From Hysterangium stoloniferum (Eukaryota; Basidiomycota; Agaricomycetes; Hysterangiales; Hysterangiaceae), in NCBI GenBank assembly GCA_015178975.1, contig WHVD01000089.1, positions 124,001-188,000 on the forward strand: DNA of 64,000 bases, in the 5' to 3' direction. Within the stretch, counting starts at the first letter, position 1. Each line of letters opens with the position of its first letter. The notes under the pieces are model-generated. The model worked only from the letters and a program-made list of their open reading frames with translations, did not search any database and was not told where the DNA came from. The position numbers and the translations under genes are program-made. Below are positions 10,946 through 23,465 of the stretch, piece after piece.

Positions 10946-13334
10946 ATGTCCTTCAAGCTCCTATCATTGGACTCGTGGACTGCTAAGGTACTGGCTGCTG
11001 CAACCTTATATGGAATCTGGTGGGCGTTTCATCGTGTATTTCTGGCACCGTTCCTTTCTCCGCTACGTGGTTTACCAGGCCCAAAGCCTACAAGTTTTGT
11101 GTGGGGCAGTTTGCGGGAAGTCTTTGACTCGGATCCTGCTGTACAACATATGAAATGGGTGGAAGAATATGGCCCCACAATGGTGAGATTGCGGTTCGTG
11201 CCTTCCACTGCTGGAACTAAGCAGAATTAAATTACAGGTTTACAAAGGCATCTTTAATGTGAGGACTGAGCTTTGAATTATCGAGCCTTGATGGACCAGC
11301 GAGCATTGCAGAGCAACCGGGTTATGACGCTTGACTCCAAGGCTTTATCTCACATTCTCAGCCATTCTTATAATTGGCAAAAGCCATCACAAGTGAGGAA
11401 GAACCTTGCCTCGGTATTAGGAGAAGGTCCGTTGTTATTTTCTACAACTTTGCTTAATTTTAATTTGTGGTCACAAGGCGTATTATTTGCTGAAGGTTTG
11501 ATATATTCCCCTAACATTACTTCGATGCTCATCCTTGCTCGTTAGGCGACACCCATAAGCGTCAGGTTAATACCATGCATTGACGCATAATGTATACTAA
11601 TCAAAATGACCATCATAGAGGCGTATCATGGTACGATACTATTTTTATATAACTACTGCCTGTTCGTAACGGGCTGTATATGCAGAATCCGTCCTTTTCT
11701 CGTCAATATATCCGTGAATTGACGGTGATCTTTCACAACTCATCCCAACAGGTATGCCTTACTTTTTTTCTTTCTGAGAATTTGTTGATAATGAAGGCCA
11801 GCTCCGAGATATTTTGTTTGAGAGAGCCAACGAAACGGACGAGCCTTATAAAACGAATATAATGACGTGGCTCAGTAAGGCAACATTAGACATTATTGGA
11901 CTGGCTGGTAACCTATAAATTTACTGTGATAAACAAGAACTTATAATGCCTCGTAGGCTTCGATTATCAATTCAACGCACTGGACCCCAGTGGCAAGGAA
12001 AACGAATTAAATACGGCTTTCTCGAATGTAATGAAACAAGGTCACCATTCCATTATATGGGTTTTAGCACAGTCATATATCCCTGTATTACGCTTCATCG
12101 TAAGCATGTGTTGTCGTTTCTCATTTAACGGGCATACTAAATATTCACAGCCTACTGCCCGAGGCAGACTCGTTAAACGATCCAGAGAAGTTATGGACCG
12201 AGTCGGTAACAAGCTTGTTCACGATAAAAAACAAGCTATACTACAGGAGTCAGCAGCTAAAACAGAATCCGGGAAGACACAAATCGAGAGGAGCAGTATT
12301 ACTACACGAGATTTGCTTAGCCGCTTAATGGCAGCCAATATGGCCACAGATTTGCCAGATAATCAGAGGCTTTCGGACGAAGATGTTTTGGCCCGTGAGT
12401 GTTTATGGAGAGGTTTCCTCCCCCGTGTCTCACGTAATCTCAGAAATACCTACTTTCCTTATTGCCGGCCACGAAACAACGGCAACCGTGACTACATGGG
12501 CGCTTTATGCACTCACCCAGAATCCGGAAGTCCAAAAGAAACTTCGGAATGAGCTCCTTGCTGTTGAAAATAACGCTCCGGATATGGATGAAATAAATGC
12601 CCTTCCTTATTTAGATGGCGTCGTGCGCGAGACCCTTCGATTATATTCCCCGGTTCCTTCGACAGTGCGAGTTGCTACACAGGACGATGTCGTACCGCTT
12701 GGGGTTCCAGTTAAGGACAAGAATGGCATTTTGCGTAATGAACTCCGGTTAGTATTTGTTTATTGAGCAACATTGTTTCCGCAGTCTGACAAGCCGGTTC
12801 ACAGTGTAAAAAAAGGCGGTACGTGGGATAATCAACCTAACTAAGTCGAGTCTCAATTCATATTCAGACACAATGTTCCTCCCAATTCTCTGCATTAACA
12901 TGTATAAGGGGTATTGGGGAGAGGATGCGCAGCAGTTCAAGTAAAGTTTTTTTAGTGTTATACGAGCGATGTTACATAATTCATTATATCCCAGTCCCGA
13001 CCGTTGGGGACAGCAGTCTACGCCTGACATACCCGGTGTATTTGGAGGCATATTGACTTTCCTCGGTGGTCCAAGGTATGTTTCATTTATGTGCCCATGA
13101 CCACACTAACTACTCATACGGACGACGGGTAGATCGTGCATAGGATACCGCTTCGCATTAGTCGAATTCAAATGCCTCCTCTTCCACCTCGTTCGTTCCC
13201 TCCAATTCGAGCTCGCGGTTCCAGCTGCCGATATAGGCCGAAAAACTAACATTGTAACCCGTCCATTCCTTACGTCTGAGCCTAAAGCTGGGCCGCAGCT
13301 TCCGCTGCGGATTACCCCGTACAGGTCCGCATGA
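10946..13334 (+). CDS. Cytochrome P450 (copy 1 of tandem array), membrane-bound monooxygenase
   Basis: Microsomal class II P450. The start MSFKLLSLDSW leads into an N-terminal membrane helix (residues about 10-35) and a proline hinge (LRGLPGPKP). In order follow MTLDSKALSHILSHSYNWQKPS, GVLFAEGDTHKRQ across short introns, [33 protein letters not shown], the I-helix AGHETTATVTTW, the K-helix ETLRLYSPVP, a [15 protein letters not shown] exon and the heme ligand loop RSCIGYRF. The protein ends in [11 protein letters not shown]. Exon junctions in the heme region and before VKKGDTMFLP keep frame, so the gene looks functional. It belongs to a large basidiomycete family with long-chain or terpenoid-type substrates possible. 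The CYP family number (CYP5150- or CYP5144-like) and the substrate cannot be fixed from sequence alone. Confidence 0.9.
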
Positions 13335-15164
13335 GAAGGACTTGAAGATGATGTTTTTTTAGAGGTAGTATATTTTTATCTATTTAGTTTTCTAAAGATG
13401 ACATGTCAAGGATCTATGCAAGTAGTAGAATTCTTATATTAGTGATGACGTGTTCGTCTTGCTGTGGATTGCAAACCATATGAGCGTAGATGGAAAGAAG
13501 ACAAATTACGAAGATATGGAAGCGCATAAGTCGTGCAGGCGAGTAGCGGTTTTGTGTCATCCGGCCTCGCTGTGGAATGCTTTGGTTTTGGGGCAATATA
13601 CGGATGTGGACAAGGCCGACATCCCGGGTATTTCATCCAGACTGCTGGTTACTCTTCCATTCCTCAGTCCTTGGAAATTACCACGAATCACAGACGCGAT
13701 ATAGACTGTTCTCAAGCCGGACCGACCAAGACGAAGGATGGTGTAGGGCCTATATCAAGTTTAATTCAGTCAGCCTTCATCTCTACAGAACTTTTAACTA
13801 CAACCATGTATTCTTAGCAGAAAAAAATCTATATGTTTTTTCATGCAAACTTGCCTTTAATGTACCCGCATTCTGGGGGCGTGTGTGGGGTGAGGTGAGG
13901 TGACTTCACCGTTTTAAAAAAATTTACCGGCCCCAGGTTGTTATAAAACTCTTGGTGCCACCTTGTTAAGAACACCATTGAGCGTTTTTTTTTTTCGTGT
14001 TACACCCTTGCCGAAAAATCAACATATTTATGCATGTAAAACCGGTATAATCCGCGTCAGGAAAATGAGAATTTCACCGTATTTATTGTCTAGAGCCATT
14101 CAGGAATGTTCGCGGCTAGACTCACTACCTTCTGGTGTCCTTATTTACTAGTCAGTATGATAGCTTACTGTAAATATAGGTAGTCTAGGAAGTCTATATA
14201 ACAGATCCTAGACATTCTAAAATCGTGAGGCATGTAGACATACAATACATGTATCCTTTGAACCTCCCAGACTGGTGTTACTCTGGTTAGTTATGTTGCT
14301 GTCAGGCAATAGTGCAGTTGTAGCTTATAAACTTCTCTGATCTAGAGTTCTGATAATTACACGTGTAAATCAGGTTGATATGAAGTCCGATTGTGATTCT
14401 TGAAGCTTTCTCAAACTTTATCTTGAGTGCTGTGTGTTTTTATTAAGATAGTCATGTTTTAAAACGCTGCCAAGATGGATTCAACAGCCAGTATATTCCC
14501 AAACGGGTGAATAAAGATACGCGGTTAGAGGCGGGATATTTCATGTACATATCCTAGACAGAACGTGAAACTTTGGGTTATAGTAAAGTTAAGTGTCTGA
14601 GGAATGTGAAATGATTTTAAATAAATGATATGGAAATGTGAATCAAACTCTCTCTGCATCGGAGCTATACAAGTCCCACTCTGCGCGATGCTGGATCCTG
14701 TGGGAAGTAGCGAACTATTGACAAATAAGAAGAATTGAAAGTTGGGAATAGTAGATAGTAAGAAGGCTTGTCCCTCTTCAAGTCTGGTGAGTGGACCAAG
14801 CGTATTCGAATGAAAGAACACGGGAAAGTGCTCAGGTATAACAGGCAACACTATCATTGACGTTGGCAGACCACGGGAAAGTGCTCAGGTATTACAGGCA
14901 ACACTATCATTGACGTTGGCAGACCTGCGGCATACAGCCGCAGTAACAAGTATGACTTGTTAAAGAAAGTCTGCGGATCTAAAGCCAAAAGGCGACTCTG
15001 GCCACACACACTCGTGTCTCAGATCAGATGGCGCAGTGAGGCACACACTACCATGAATATGACTCTCCCCATTGGTGGTGACGTCACTGGCAGTCTCCTG
15101 TAAACAAGTTATAAGAGGGTTTTCAAATGTCCTCGAAACTCACAGCGGGTAGCAGCTTCGAGTT
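13335..15164. other. Intergenic 1.8 kb between P450 copies 1 and 2
   Basis: I find no gene here that I can support. Short open stretches on both strands lack family motifs. The only structured item is a 53 bp tandem duplication at 14820-14925. Poly-T/A runs and AT-rich sequence suggest old, decayed material. Confidence 0.45.
14820..14925. repeat. 53 bp tandem duplication upstream of P450 copy 2
   Basis: Two adjacent copies, 14820-14872 and 14873-14925, begin acgggaaagtgctcaggta and end cgttggcagacc. They differ at one base. The pair ends about 240 bp before the start codon of the second P450, so it lies in the likely promoter or 5' leader region. Confidence 0.9.
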
Positions 15165-17646
15165 ATGCCTTTAATCCTACCTTTTCCCTCAATAACAGAC
15201 TTCTGGAATACCAATACGGTTCTATGGACCGTCGCGGTCCTAGTTGCTATCTGGGGGGCATGGAAGGCGTTTTATCGCTTATTTTTGATGTCATACCTGT
15301 CCCCGCTGAGAGTTCTTCCTCGACCCAAGAGCCGTAGCTTTCTTTGGGGAAATCTTAGGGAGGCTTTCGACGGGAATTCAAGCGAAAAACTTACGGAATG
15401 GGCAGAAGAACATGGCCCCACCTTTGTAAGAAATGATAAGCTGATTCCATCGCTGCATGTCCGAAAACTGAGATGAACTTTCGAACTATTAGAGTTTCAA
15501 GAGCATTTTGAACGTATGTGTACAAATAAATGACCTTAGTCATGTCTATTATTATGATACTAACAGAGCACGCCAGAAGGATGGGTTGGTCACCATGGAC
15601 ACTAAAGCCATGTCATACATCCTTAACCATTCTTATGAGTGGCAAAGGCCACCACAAAGCAGGAAAGCTCTCGTAGAGCTACTGGGTGAAGGTATGTTAC
15701 TTCCTTCGTTTATCATGTCGTTTGGTCGAATTTAACTGGACTTTTGGAGTTTAGGAGTGCTAGTTGCTGAAGGTGAAGCAAATCCTCCTCGCTCAATTGA
15801 CCTGCCTATTTAATGTTCTTCTTTCATCAGGTGATGCTCATAAACGCCAGGTATGTCTATCTTCATGATGCAAGTGAGTTGAAATAATCTCTATTTGAAG
15901 CGACGTGTCATGGTACGAATCTGAGTGCCTCAAATTCTGGCATCAGCTCATGCCTTCTATAGAACCCCTCATTTGCTCGTCCATATATACGGGAATTAAC
16001 TGGGATTTTCCATGACACATCTCAACAGGTGCTTTGAACATTATGGTTTCTCACGCGTCATAGTAATGGAAATTCAGCTACGGGATATCTTACTCACAAA
16101 AACTGCAGAGGCTGAGGGACCCTACAAGACGGACATAATGACGTGGCTAAGCAAGGCAACTTTGGATATTATCGGCCTAGCGGGTGATATTCCTCGAGAC
16201 ATGCTGCGTTCTGATCAATGAAAGACTTACATTACATCATGGCATAATTTCAGGATTTGACTACCAATTCAAGGCATTGGATCCCAGTGGTAAAGACAAT
16301 GAACTAAACACTGCTTTCATGAGGGTAATGCAACAAAGTCGATCAATCGGTGTCTGGGAATTTCTACAAGCTTTGTTTCCATTGTTGGACAGAGTCGTAT
16401 GTTTGGTTTTTCAAGTGGACTAAGCTCGTTCATGTTATTGATCAGACTACTTTAATAGCCTACGGCTCAGGACCGATCTATTTCACAATCGAAGAGAATC
16501 ATGGATAACATAGGTCTTCAGCTTGTTGCGGATAAAAAAAAATCCATTTTGGAGTCAACACGCGCAAACGACTCTGGAGAACCTCAAATTGAAAAGGGCA
16601 ACTTCACTAGACGTGATCTTCTTACTCGTTTAATGGCGGCAAATATGGCGACAGACCTACCTGAGAACCAGCGACTTTCGGACTTGGATGTTTTAGCTCG
16701 TGAGTGCCCATTAATCTCTCTATATGCAACCGCAACAAATGATCTTACTGTCTCATTAGAAATACCAACTTTCCTCTTGGCAGGACATGAAACGACTGCG
16801 GCGTCGACATCGTGGTGTCTGTATGCGCTGAGTCGACATCCTGAGATACAGCAAAAGCTCCGTGAGGAGCTACTTAGCGTTACCAGCGACAGTCCATCTA
16901 TGGATGAATTAAACATTTTACCATACCTAGATGGGGTCGTGCGGGAGACTCTTCGGCTGTACGCACCTGTTGAATTGACGGCTAGATGTGCTACAAAGGA
17001 TGATATTGTGCCATTGGCAACGCCATTCAAGGATAGAAACGGTGTTATACGTAATGAGTTTATGTGAGTTCCATTCTGGACATGCGTACCTATCATCATA
17101 TTATAAAATTGTACAGGGTCAAGAAAGGCCGTGAGTTCTCTCATGATACGTTGCTTGATGTTTGCAGACCCCAATACAGAGACCATTATACTCAATATTC
17201 ATGGCGCGAATACCTACAAAGGGTACTGGGGGGAAGACGCGATGGAATTTAGGTGCGTCCCTCCTCCACATCAGCCCTAACACGGTTAACCTATGTTACC
17301 AGGCCTGAAAGATGGCAGGAGAACCCCTACCAAGATGTTCCCGGGGTGTTTGGAGGCATATTAACCTTTCTGGGTGGCCCAAGGTTGTACTATCACTTCC
17401 GCCTATAGGATACTTGAGGCAACACTAACTCATTTTCCCGTCAGAGCGTGCATAGGGTACAGATTTGCACTGGTGGAATTGAAGTGTCTTATATTTGCTT
17501 TGGTACGCTCGCTTAATTTCGAGCTCGCAGTACCGAGCGAGGATGTGGGAAGGAAATCCACCATCGTCATGCGACCATTTCTCAAATCGGACCCAAAGAG
17601 TGGTCCGCAGCTTCCACTACGTATTACGCCGTATAAAGGCACTTGA
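15165..17646 (+). CDS. Cytochrome P450 (copy 2 of tandem array)
   Basis: Paralogue of the upstream P450, with the same intron pattern and near-identical blocks. The start [13 protein letters not shown] precedes a membrane helix, and the hinge reads LRVLPRPKS. Then come [77 protein letters not shown], the I-helix [12 protein letters not shown], the K-helix [45 protein letters not shown], and the heme loop ACIGYRF. The end is LRITPYKGT, stop 17644-17646. The hinge has lost one Gly of the usual PGP. Otherwise all catalytic elements are present and the splices keep frame, so it is probably functional. It likely arose by tandem duplication with copy 1, with possible divergence in substrate pocket (I-helix TAAST versus TATVT). 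Confidence 0.9.
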
Positions 17647-17845
17647 GGATCTCTGGCACATTTTTATTTTTATATAGGAGGGTGTGATGTGCCTCAGTGG
17701 CATGAGCTATTTATTACATCTCCAGCGATCTAATGTACAGTAATTAGTCAATAACCTTGAAGTTTGTCTGTTCTAGGATACATCCCGTCTCGAAAATAAC
17801 GACAAGAATTGGGATCGGACATGATTCATAAACTACCTGATTAGT

Positions 17846-19915
17846 ATGACAGGAGGCTTGATTAGAGCTATACTTCTCCCTTCTGTGCATGCCATGCTCC
17901 CTCGTCCTGAAAATTCAAGCTTTATCTGGGGCAATATGATGGAACTATTCAAGGCCGAACTTGGTGAGAAATATTTACACCAGGGATTTGGGAATGTCTA
18001 CACCCATTGTAGACTCCGTAGCCTCCGTAGCCTCCCTAGATCTATAGTAAGCTCTTATACCGACTAGTAAATAGGGATCTCGCGAAAGTAGTGTGTCTAG
18101 CCGTGTCTAGCCGAGCTAGCTCTCCTAGATGGCTCTAGACACTTACTGATCTTCCCACTTTTCTGATGTAGAATGGATGAAGGCATTTGGTCCTACGGTT
18201 GTGGGTCGTTCATTTTCTTAATCCTAAATATGGTGTGCTATTTACTGACACTGGATGGCATGTAGGTATATAAAGATGGATGTATATACACAAGGACAAC
18301 TTCAGTATTCGCAAGGCAGCGAGATTACATAGAGTGACAGGTTCATAACTCGATTAAAAAGGCGCTGTCTCTTATTCTTGATCGTTCTTACGACTGGCAA
18401 AAGCCAATGGAGGTCAGGGAACTGCAGGCTTCCAGAGCTATTTGGAACAGGTGTCTCATATTTTGTCGCACCCAATGGCAAAAAAGAATGGCTGATTTTT
18501 ATGTTTAGGAGCTTTGTTGACTGAAGGAATATTTTAGTTCGTCTGCTGTACGTTGCTTTTTCACTAAGTAATTGTGTAAAATAGGTGATACGCATAAACG
18601 CCAGGTAAACTAAATATTTTCAGAAATGTGTGCTATTTCTTACAAAACACCTGTCAATTCAAGCGACGGGTTATGCTGCGTATTAGTTCAACAATACAAC
18701 CAGTGATTAATATAACTCTCACGTTATTCCCCATGTAAACCAGAATCCCTCCTTCTCGCGCCGATATGTGCGAGAATTAACTGGAAATTTTCATGACACA
18801 TCGCAACAGGCAAGTTTTATTCTCAGGGGTGTTGAACGTCGTTGCTAAGGCGTCTTTAAAACAACTTCGAGATATTCTGCTCGATAGATCACTTGAAATG
18901 GATGGATGTTATAAAATGGACAGCATGACCTGGCTAAGCAAGGCAGCTCTAGAATTGGATTGGTTGGGATTATTTCAAACTAAATCGTTAAGATTTGGCT
19001 ACCGATTCGATGCATTGAAACGCAGTGGAGGAGATAAAGAACTAGAAGTAGCCTTTATCGTCGTCTGTCGTTGCTGAGTATGTTATTCCACCGCTGCGGC
19101 TGCTCGTAACTTGGCCTTCAGATTAAAGATTTCATAAATATTCAGTACTAGTTACAGAACGGTACTTCATCGTTCATAACCCCCAAGAGGATCGTGGGCC
19201 GTATCAGTCTTCGACTTATCGCAGAAGAAAAGAAAGCAATATTAGAATCGACGGCTTAAATTGGACTGGGGGACACGACATCTCTTTATTCGATAGTTGG
19301 CAGCGAATATGGCAGCGGATCTACCCGAAAGTCTTTGACTTTCGGACAAAGATGTCTTGTCGCGTACGTTTCTTCTTCCAATTTATACATGGTTCATCTT
19401 AACTTTTTCGCATCTGAGAGAGATACCTATATTCCTCCTCGCGGGTCATGAAACAATTGCAACAGTAACAACATGGTGTCTCTATGCGCTTACTCAGACG
19501 CCTGATGCTCAGAAAAAGCTCAGAGAGGAGTTACTACTTGTTGTTGAAGATGACGCTCCATCTATGGACGAGTTGGATAAATTGACATATCTGGATGGTG
19601 TATACAAAGGGTGACATTGTTCCATTAGAGATCTCTTTACGGATAAAAGGGGTGTGCCAGCGCCGTTTTTGGATTGGTTGTCCTGCCTGTATATTCACTG
19701 GCACGTTTTCACCCACGCAGATCATGTATAGGATATAGATTTGCACTTGTCGAGTTCAAGTGTCTTATCTTTGCCCTTTCGCTCCTTGCGTATTGAGCTC
19801 GCGGTGCTTGCCGGGGACATCGGTAAATGACGACCATCGAAACATATCTAATTGTCGACTCTGAACCTGATAAAGAACCACAACTCGCTCTGTGAATTAT
19901 GCCGTATAAGACAGT
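17846..19915 (+). pseudogene. Decayed cytochrome P450 (copy 3 of tandem array)
   Basis: Recognisable pieces of the same P450 family occur in order: FIWGNMMELF with a degraded hinge (17880-17960), KALSLILDRSYDWQKPMEV, GDTHKRQ, FSRRYVRELTGNFHDTSQQ, LRDILLDRSLEMDG with MTWLSKAAL (18860-18960), the I-helix AGHETIATVTTW (19440-19475), SMDELDKLTYLDGV, then a jump to [19 protein letters not shown] (about 19720-19790) and a degraded C-terminus. The region carrying the K-helix ETLR, the meander and the FLGG sequence before the heme cysteine is missing. The membrane helix is not intact and several frames are broken. I infer a dead tandem duplicate of copies 1 and 2. Confidence 0.85.
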
Positions 19916-20354
19916 TGAGATGTGAGTATTTGCCACGGTGATCATGAGGCAGACCTATGCATTGTTACGTTGTTTTCAAATAGATACCAAAGTAGATACC
20001 GTGTATTACATTCATCGGGGCGAGTTCGCTAAAGTACGAGTACCAATTAATCTATTAACATAGTGCCTAGACAAGTTCGCAACATCCAAGGACGCAGTAA
20101 TTGAGTATATACGCGAAATGTCGTGACACAGTCATCAAATTCAAAGAGGGTGCGAGTGGGGTCTATAGACAACACCAATTTGGACAAGTGTGGATTCCAA
20201 ATGAGGGATAAAATTGGCAAGATCAAAACGCAAGGCGATGCAGATATTATATAATGTGGCAGGGGAAACCCATGGATGAACCGGTGGAATATTGAAACAT
20301 AATGGGAATAGGTAAAGAATAGGTAGTTAGCTGTCTGATGTTAATATCGCCTTA
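19916..20354. other. Intergenic, nothing recognised
   Basis: About 440 bp between the P450 pseudogene and a convergent gene. I see no coding or structural signal. Confidence 0.4.
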
Positions 20355-21402
20355 TCAGCGACTTCTAGCGCCACCAAATAGTAAACCGACCCAGCCGAAT
20401 AATGCCATCATGAAATGCGCCACCCAGTTATCGTATGACCATTCTGCGAATGCACGTGTTAGGCTGCGTCCGTGCTTAGGCTCGTGCATAATGGGTGCTG
20501 GTGTTTCAGGTAGCGGCGTGAGGTCTGGGTCGTCAACAACGTCCTTTTCTTCATCGGTGGCTTTCTCGGACAAAATAGGTGGTGGTATTGGAGCTGAGAA
20601 GGGCATTTCGTGTGCAGCGATAACCACATCTTTCTCTTCAGTACCTTGGTTGATTTGTTTCGATATCGGTCGGGTAATTGCTGCCTTTTCCGAGAAAGAA
20701 ACGTCTCTTGTCTCTTTATCTTGCCTTCTGGATATTGAGCGCCACACATCTTTGTTCAGGACACTCTGACGGAAGACGGTCGCAACATAAACGATGGAGA
20801 TAGTTAATCCCAGTAAAACCAGTGCCGCTAAACTGGACAACACGAGAGTGACAACTAAAGGGCTATAGTCGGGAGTTTCAGAGACGATGGGCTGCTGATG
20901 AGTTTTCAGCACTGGGGTAGGCGAGGATGGTCTTGAATCGGGAGAAAGAGGGGTAATGCCTAACTCCTGGTCAATAGCCAGTTGGCGTTGTGGTCCAACA
21001 TAGGGGCTAGCGAGGCCTGGGTCCGGCTGCGAGAGCTCTGTACCAGCTAGTTTTGGTGATTTATTGGCAAGCTGTGTGCCTGATTCAGAATTGGCTGTGT
21101 CGTGAAGGTCATGAAGTTGAAAGGAATTGAGAGCTTCGAGGCTATGTACTATTTTTAGACGAGGCTCAATAGACTGAGTTTAACTCACGCAGGGACACGG
21201 CCAAGGAAGGCCTGTCGTCCGTCACTGTTGGGGCGGTGGGCACTGGGTACAAGAAGTGTCAGAATGAATATTTCCTTTTTGGAATTATGTCGAAAGACGC
21301 GTACAGCTCGCGAAGATCATCTCCTTGACGGGCGTTGTCTACAGGTCGTGCAGCAACGCTGACAAGAAGGACGGCAGAGGTTATGAGCAACGGCGTATTC
21401 AT
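20355..21402 (-). CDS. Signal-peptide, single-pass membrane protein of unknown function
   Basis: The likely start at 21402 gives MNTPLLITSAVLLVSVAARP, a good signal peptide. A 58 bp intron (gtacgcg to acccag) joins RELA to HRPNSDGRQAFLG, and a second intron (gtgagt to catag) leads into a Ser/Pro-rich region. Then comes a transmembrane helix (SPLVVTLVLSSLAALVLLGL and following), a charged cytosolic part with KDKETRD-like and Pro/Glu runs, and a C-terminal hydrophobic stretch (FMMALFGWVGLLFGG) ending GARSR. Frame is kept through both introns. The layout suggests a cell-surface or secretory type I protein, possibly with a second membrane contact at the C-terminus. I recognise no family and propose no function. 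Confidence 0.65.
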
Positions 21403-22100
21403 GGAGATGAGCGGGAAGAGACGTCGTGGGTTGACGTCAATTAGGAAAATGTGGTGGTGGGGACGAATACGAGGAACGCCACGTTGTAACCTCGAGGCAC
21501 GGGGCGTCTTTCTCCGAGAAAGAGGCGGAGGCTGGCGGAGGTTCGATTTAGTACTTACTGTAATCAAAATGTCACGGTTACCTGACCGATATCCGACCTA
21601 AAGATATTCAGAAAAAACGAGTTGGAACGGAGGAAACCCAAAGGGCTGACGGAGCGTGACCGTCACCCCACACGTGATATATATTCATTTGTGAAGATGG
21701 TCAGAAAATTATGTTTTGAGGTTTTGACGCCGAATTTGTTCGAAATATACTAGTAGGCATACCGGCATGCAGGATCTCTGTTAACTTAGAGCTTTCGACA
21801 ATAATTTACGCTAAGATCAGAGACATATCCTGGGATGGTATGATGATATCATACATAATTAAACGGAAGCACATAACGTAAAGGCAGGAAGTATCACATG
21901 GTCACACTGGTCACGTCAACTGGTACGGAAGGTTTACTTTGGGTTAGTGTGAACCGTTAGTTAGTAAGTCTTGATTGATTCTTGTCTTATAGCTTCGGAT
22001 ATAATAGGCCTTACTCTGACGATAGGTAATTGGCGTAACAGCGTACTATAGTTATATCCTTTGAACTCCTACCGCGGTCGGGCCTTGTTGAAGAACTTGG
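21403..22100. other. Divergent intergenic region
   Basis: About 700 bp between the minus-strand membrane protein and the plus-strand Spo7-like gene, so it probably contains both promoters. A plain AT-rich stretch runs 21700-22000. I see no RNA gene or repeat. Confidence 0.4.
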
Positions 22101-23204
22101 ATGCCTCGTTCGACACCGCCACCACAAAGAGGCATATTTCATCCGCCGAACGAGGCCGCAACTCATCGTGATCTTCTTTTGTTTGAAGAGCGCCTCAAGA
22201 CAAATGCTGCAAATCTCAAGCGGCGGAAGTCGAGATATCAATGTGTGTTGCGCTTTTGTCAATTTCTCGATGACGTATCCTTAAATGTCAACAGTGTTTT
22301 TGGCTCAGCTACTCATTGTCATTGCTATTTTGCTCTCAGATGTTCTGTTATATACCTCGTTTCTTGCATTGCCCCTCAACTTTCTCCTCAGTCACGTCTG
22401 GCCCGATCGACCACCAGTCCAGCTACATCCGTATTTCACCTCTGGCTTGTTATTCATAGCAGTAACAACTCTTGTCCTGTTCTACGCTAGCGGTCTGTAT
22501 GCTGAAAAAATCGGATACGCCAACAGGTATCGTACACCATATTGTCTCTTCGCTTTTGCTTTTTTTTTAAATATTACACAATACCCAGGTACGTCCCACA
22601 CGCGAACCGCGCTCTCCGGTCATTCAACATATATCTGAATGTTCGCTCCCCCCCATTACGAACTTCTTTAAACCCCTTCCGCTATTTCTTCCCTGGAACA
22701 GTTTCGCCCCCTCCTGCCTATGCACAACCAATAGGACCGGCCCCGCGTGGTTCAAGTCCTCGGCGCGGATCTGCCATTCCTCCTATCCCTCCAACATCAA
22801 ACCCTCGAGGAGAACTCATATTTTCGTCAAGAGTCGACCCAGCGTTTCGGGAGGCATATGAGCAGCATCGAGCCAAGTTCGAACAGAGAAGGGCAGAACA
22901 ACGACGTGCGAATCAAAGTAGCTGGCTCAGGTTTATTCGGTGGCCGTGGCGAAAAGTGACGCAGCCGCCTCCTCGAATACATCTGCAGCCTCCTTTGGCA
23001 GGAGGACTTGGCTCGAGAGAGCGGACACATTCGACGACACCGTCGTCGTCGCGGAAGTCCACGCCGACTCCTGACGCAATGTCCAAGGGTGGATCGAGGA
23101 GGGGAAGGGGAAGTAGAGGCGGGACTCCCGGGTCAGAGAGTGGACTGTCGGAGAGTTTTAATTCCATATTAACGGGCACTGAAATCGCTAAGGGTCCTGA
23201 ATAA
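22101..23204 (+). CDS. Spo7-like regulatory subunit of the Nem1-Spo7 phosphatase complex
   Basis: In yeast, Spo7 binds the membrane phosphatase Nem1 at the nuclear/ER membrane. The complex dephosphorylates the phosphatidate phosphatase Pah1, controlling lipid synthesis and nuclear shape. Exon 1 encodes the conserved LLLFEERLKTNAANLKRRKSRYQ. A 53 bp intron (gtgtgttg to caacag) joins it to LFLAQLLIVIAILLSDVLLY, the first membrane segment. A second hydrophobic segment (SGLLFIAVTTLVLFYASGLY) follows, then a second intron and a region beginning YVPHANRALRSFNIYLN. The C-terminal tail is long, basic and Ser/Pro/Gly-rich with an RRAEQRR coiled stretch, ending ILTGTEIAKGPE. Two membrane helices plus the N-terminal motif make the assignment fairly firm. 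The low-complexity tail is longer than in yeast, as expected for basidiomycetes. Confidence 0.82.
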
Positions 23205-23465
23205 TTATGAGAACGTAAAGCAGCCCCGACTGGTTTGAGGCAACATGCATATACGATTATTCACTTCTAAGCGTGAGACTTACATAAATATAAAATCGGT
23301 AATTAGTCAGCCACTGATGGATCCTAGTCCATTGATGGCGATAAGTACATATCTCACATTCTATAGACTACAAGCACAATGGGCGAAATAGACCCGGACA
23401 AAGAACTCTGAAAGCAGAATCGACTGTCCAGAATATAATCGAAGACGTACTCAAGCTCGTATTTC

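Noticed and set aside
14525-14857. A 110-codon minus-strand gene between the P450 copies
   Set aside because: No family motif, no splice partner exons, and it overlaps the start of the tandem duplication.
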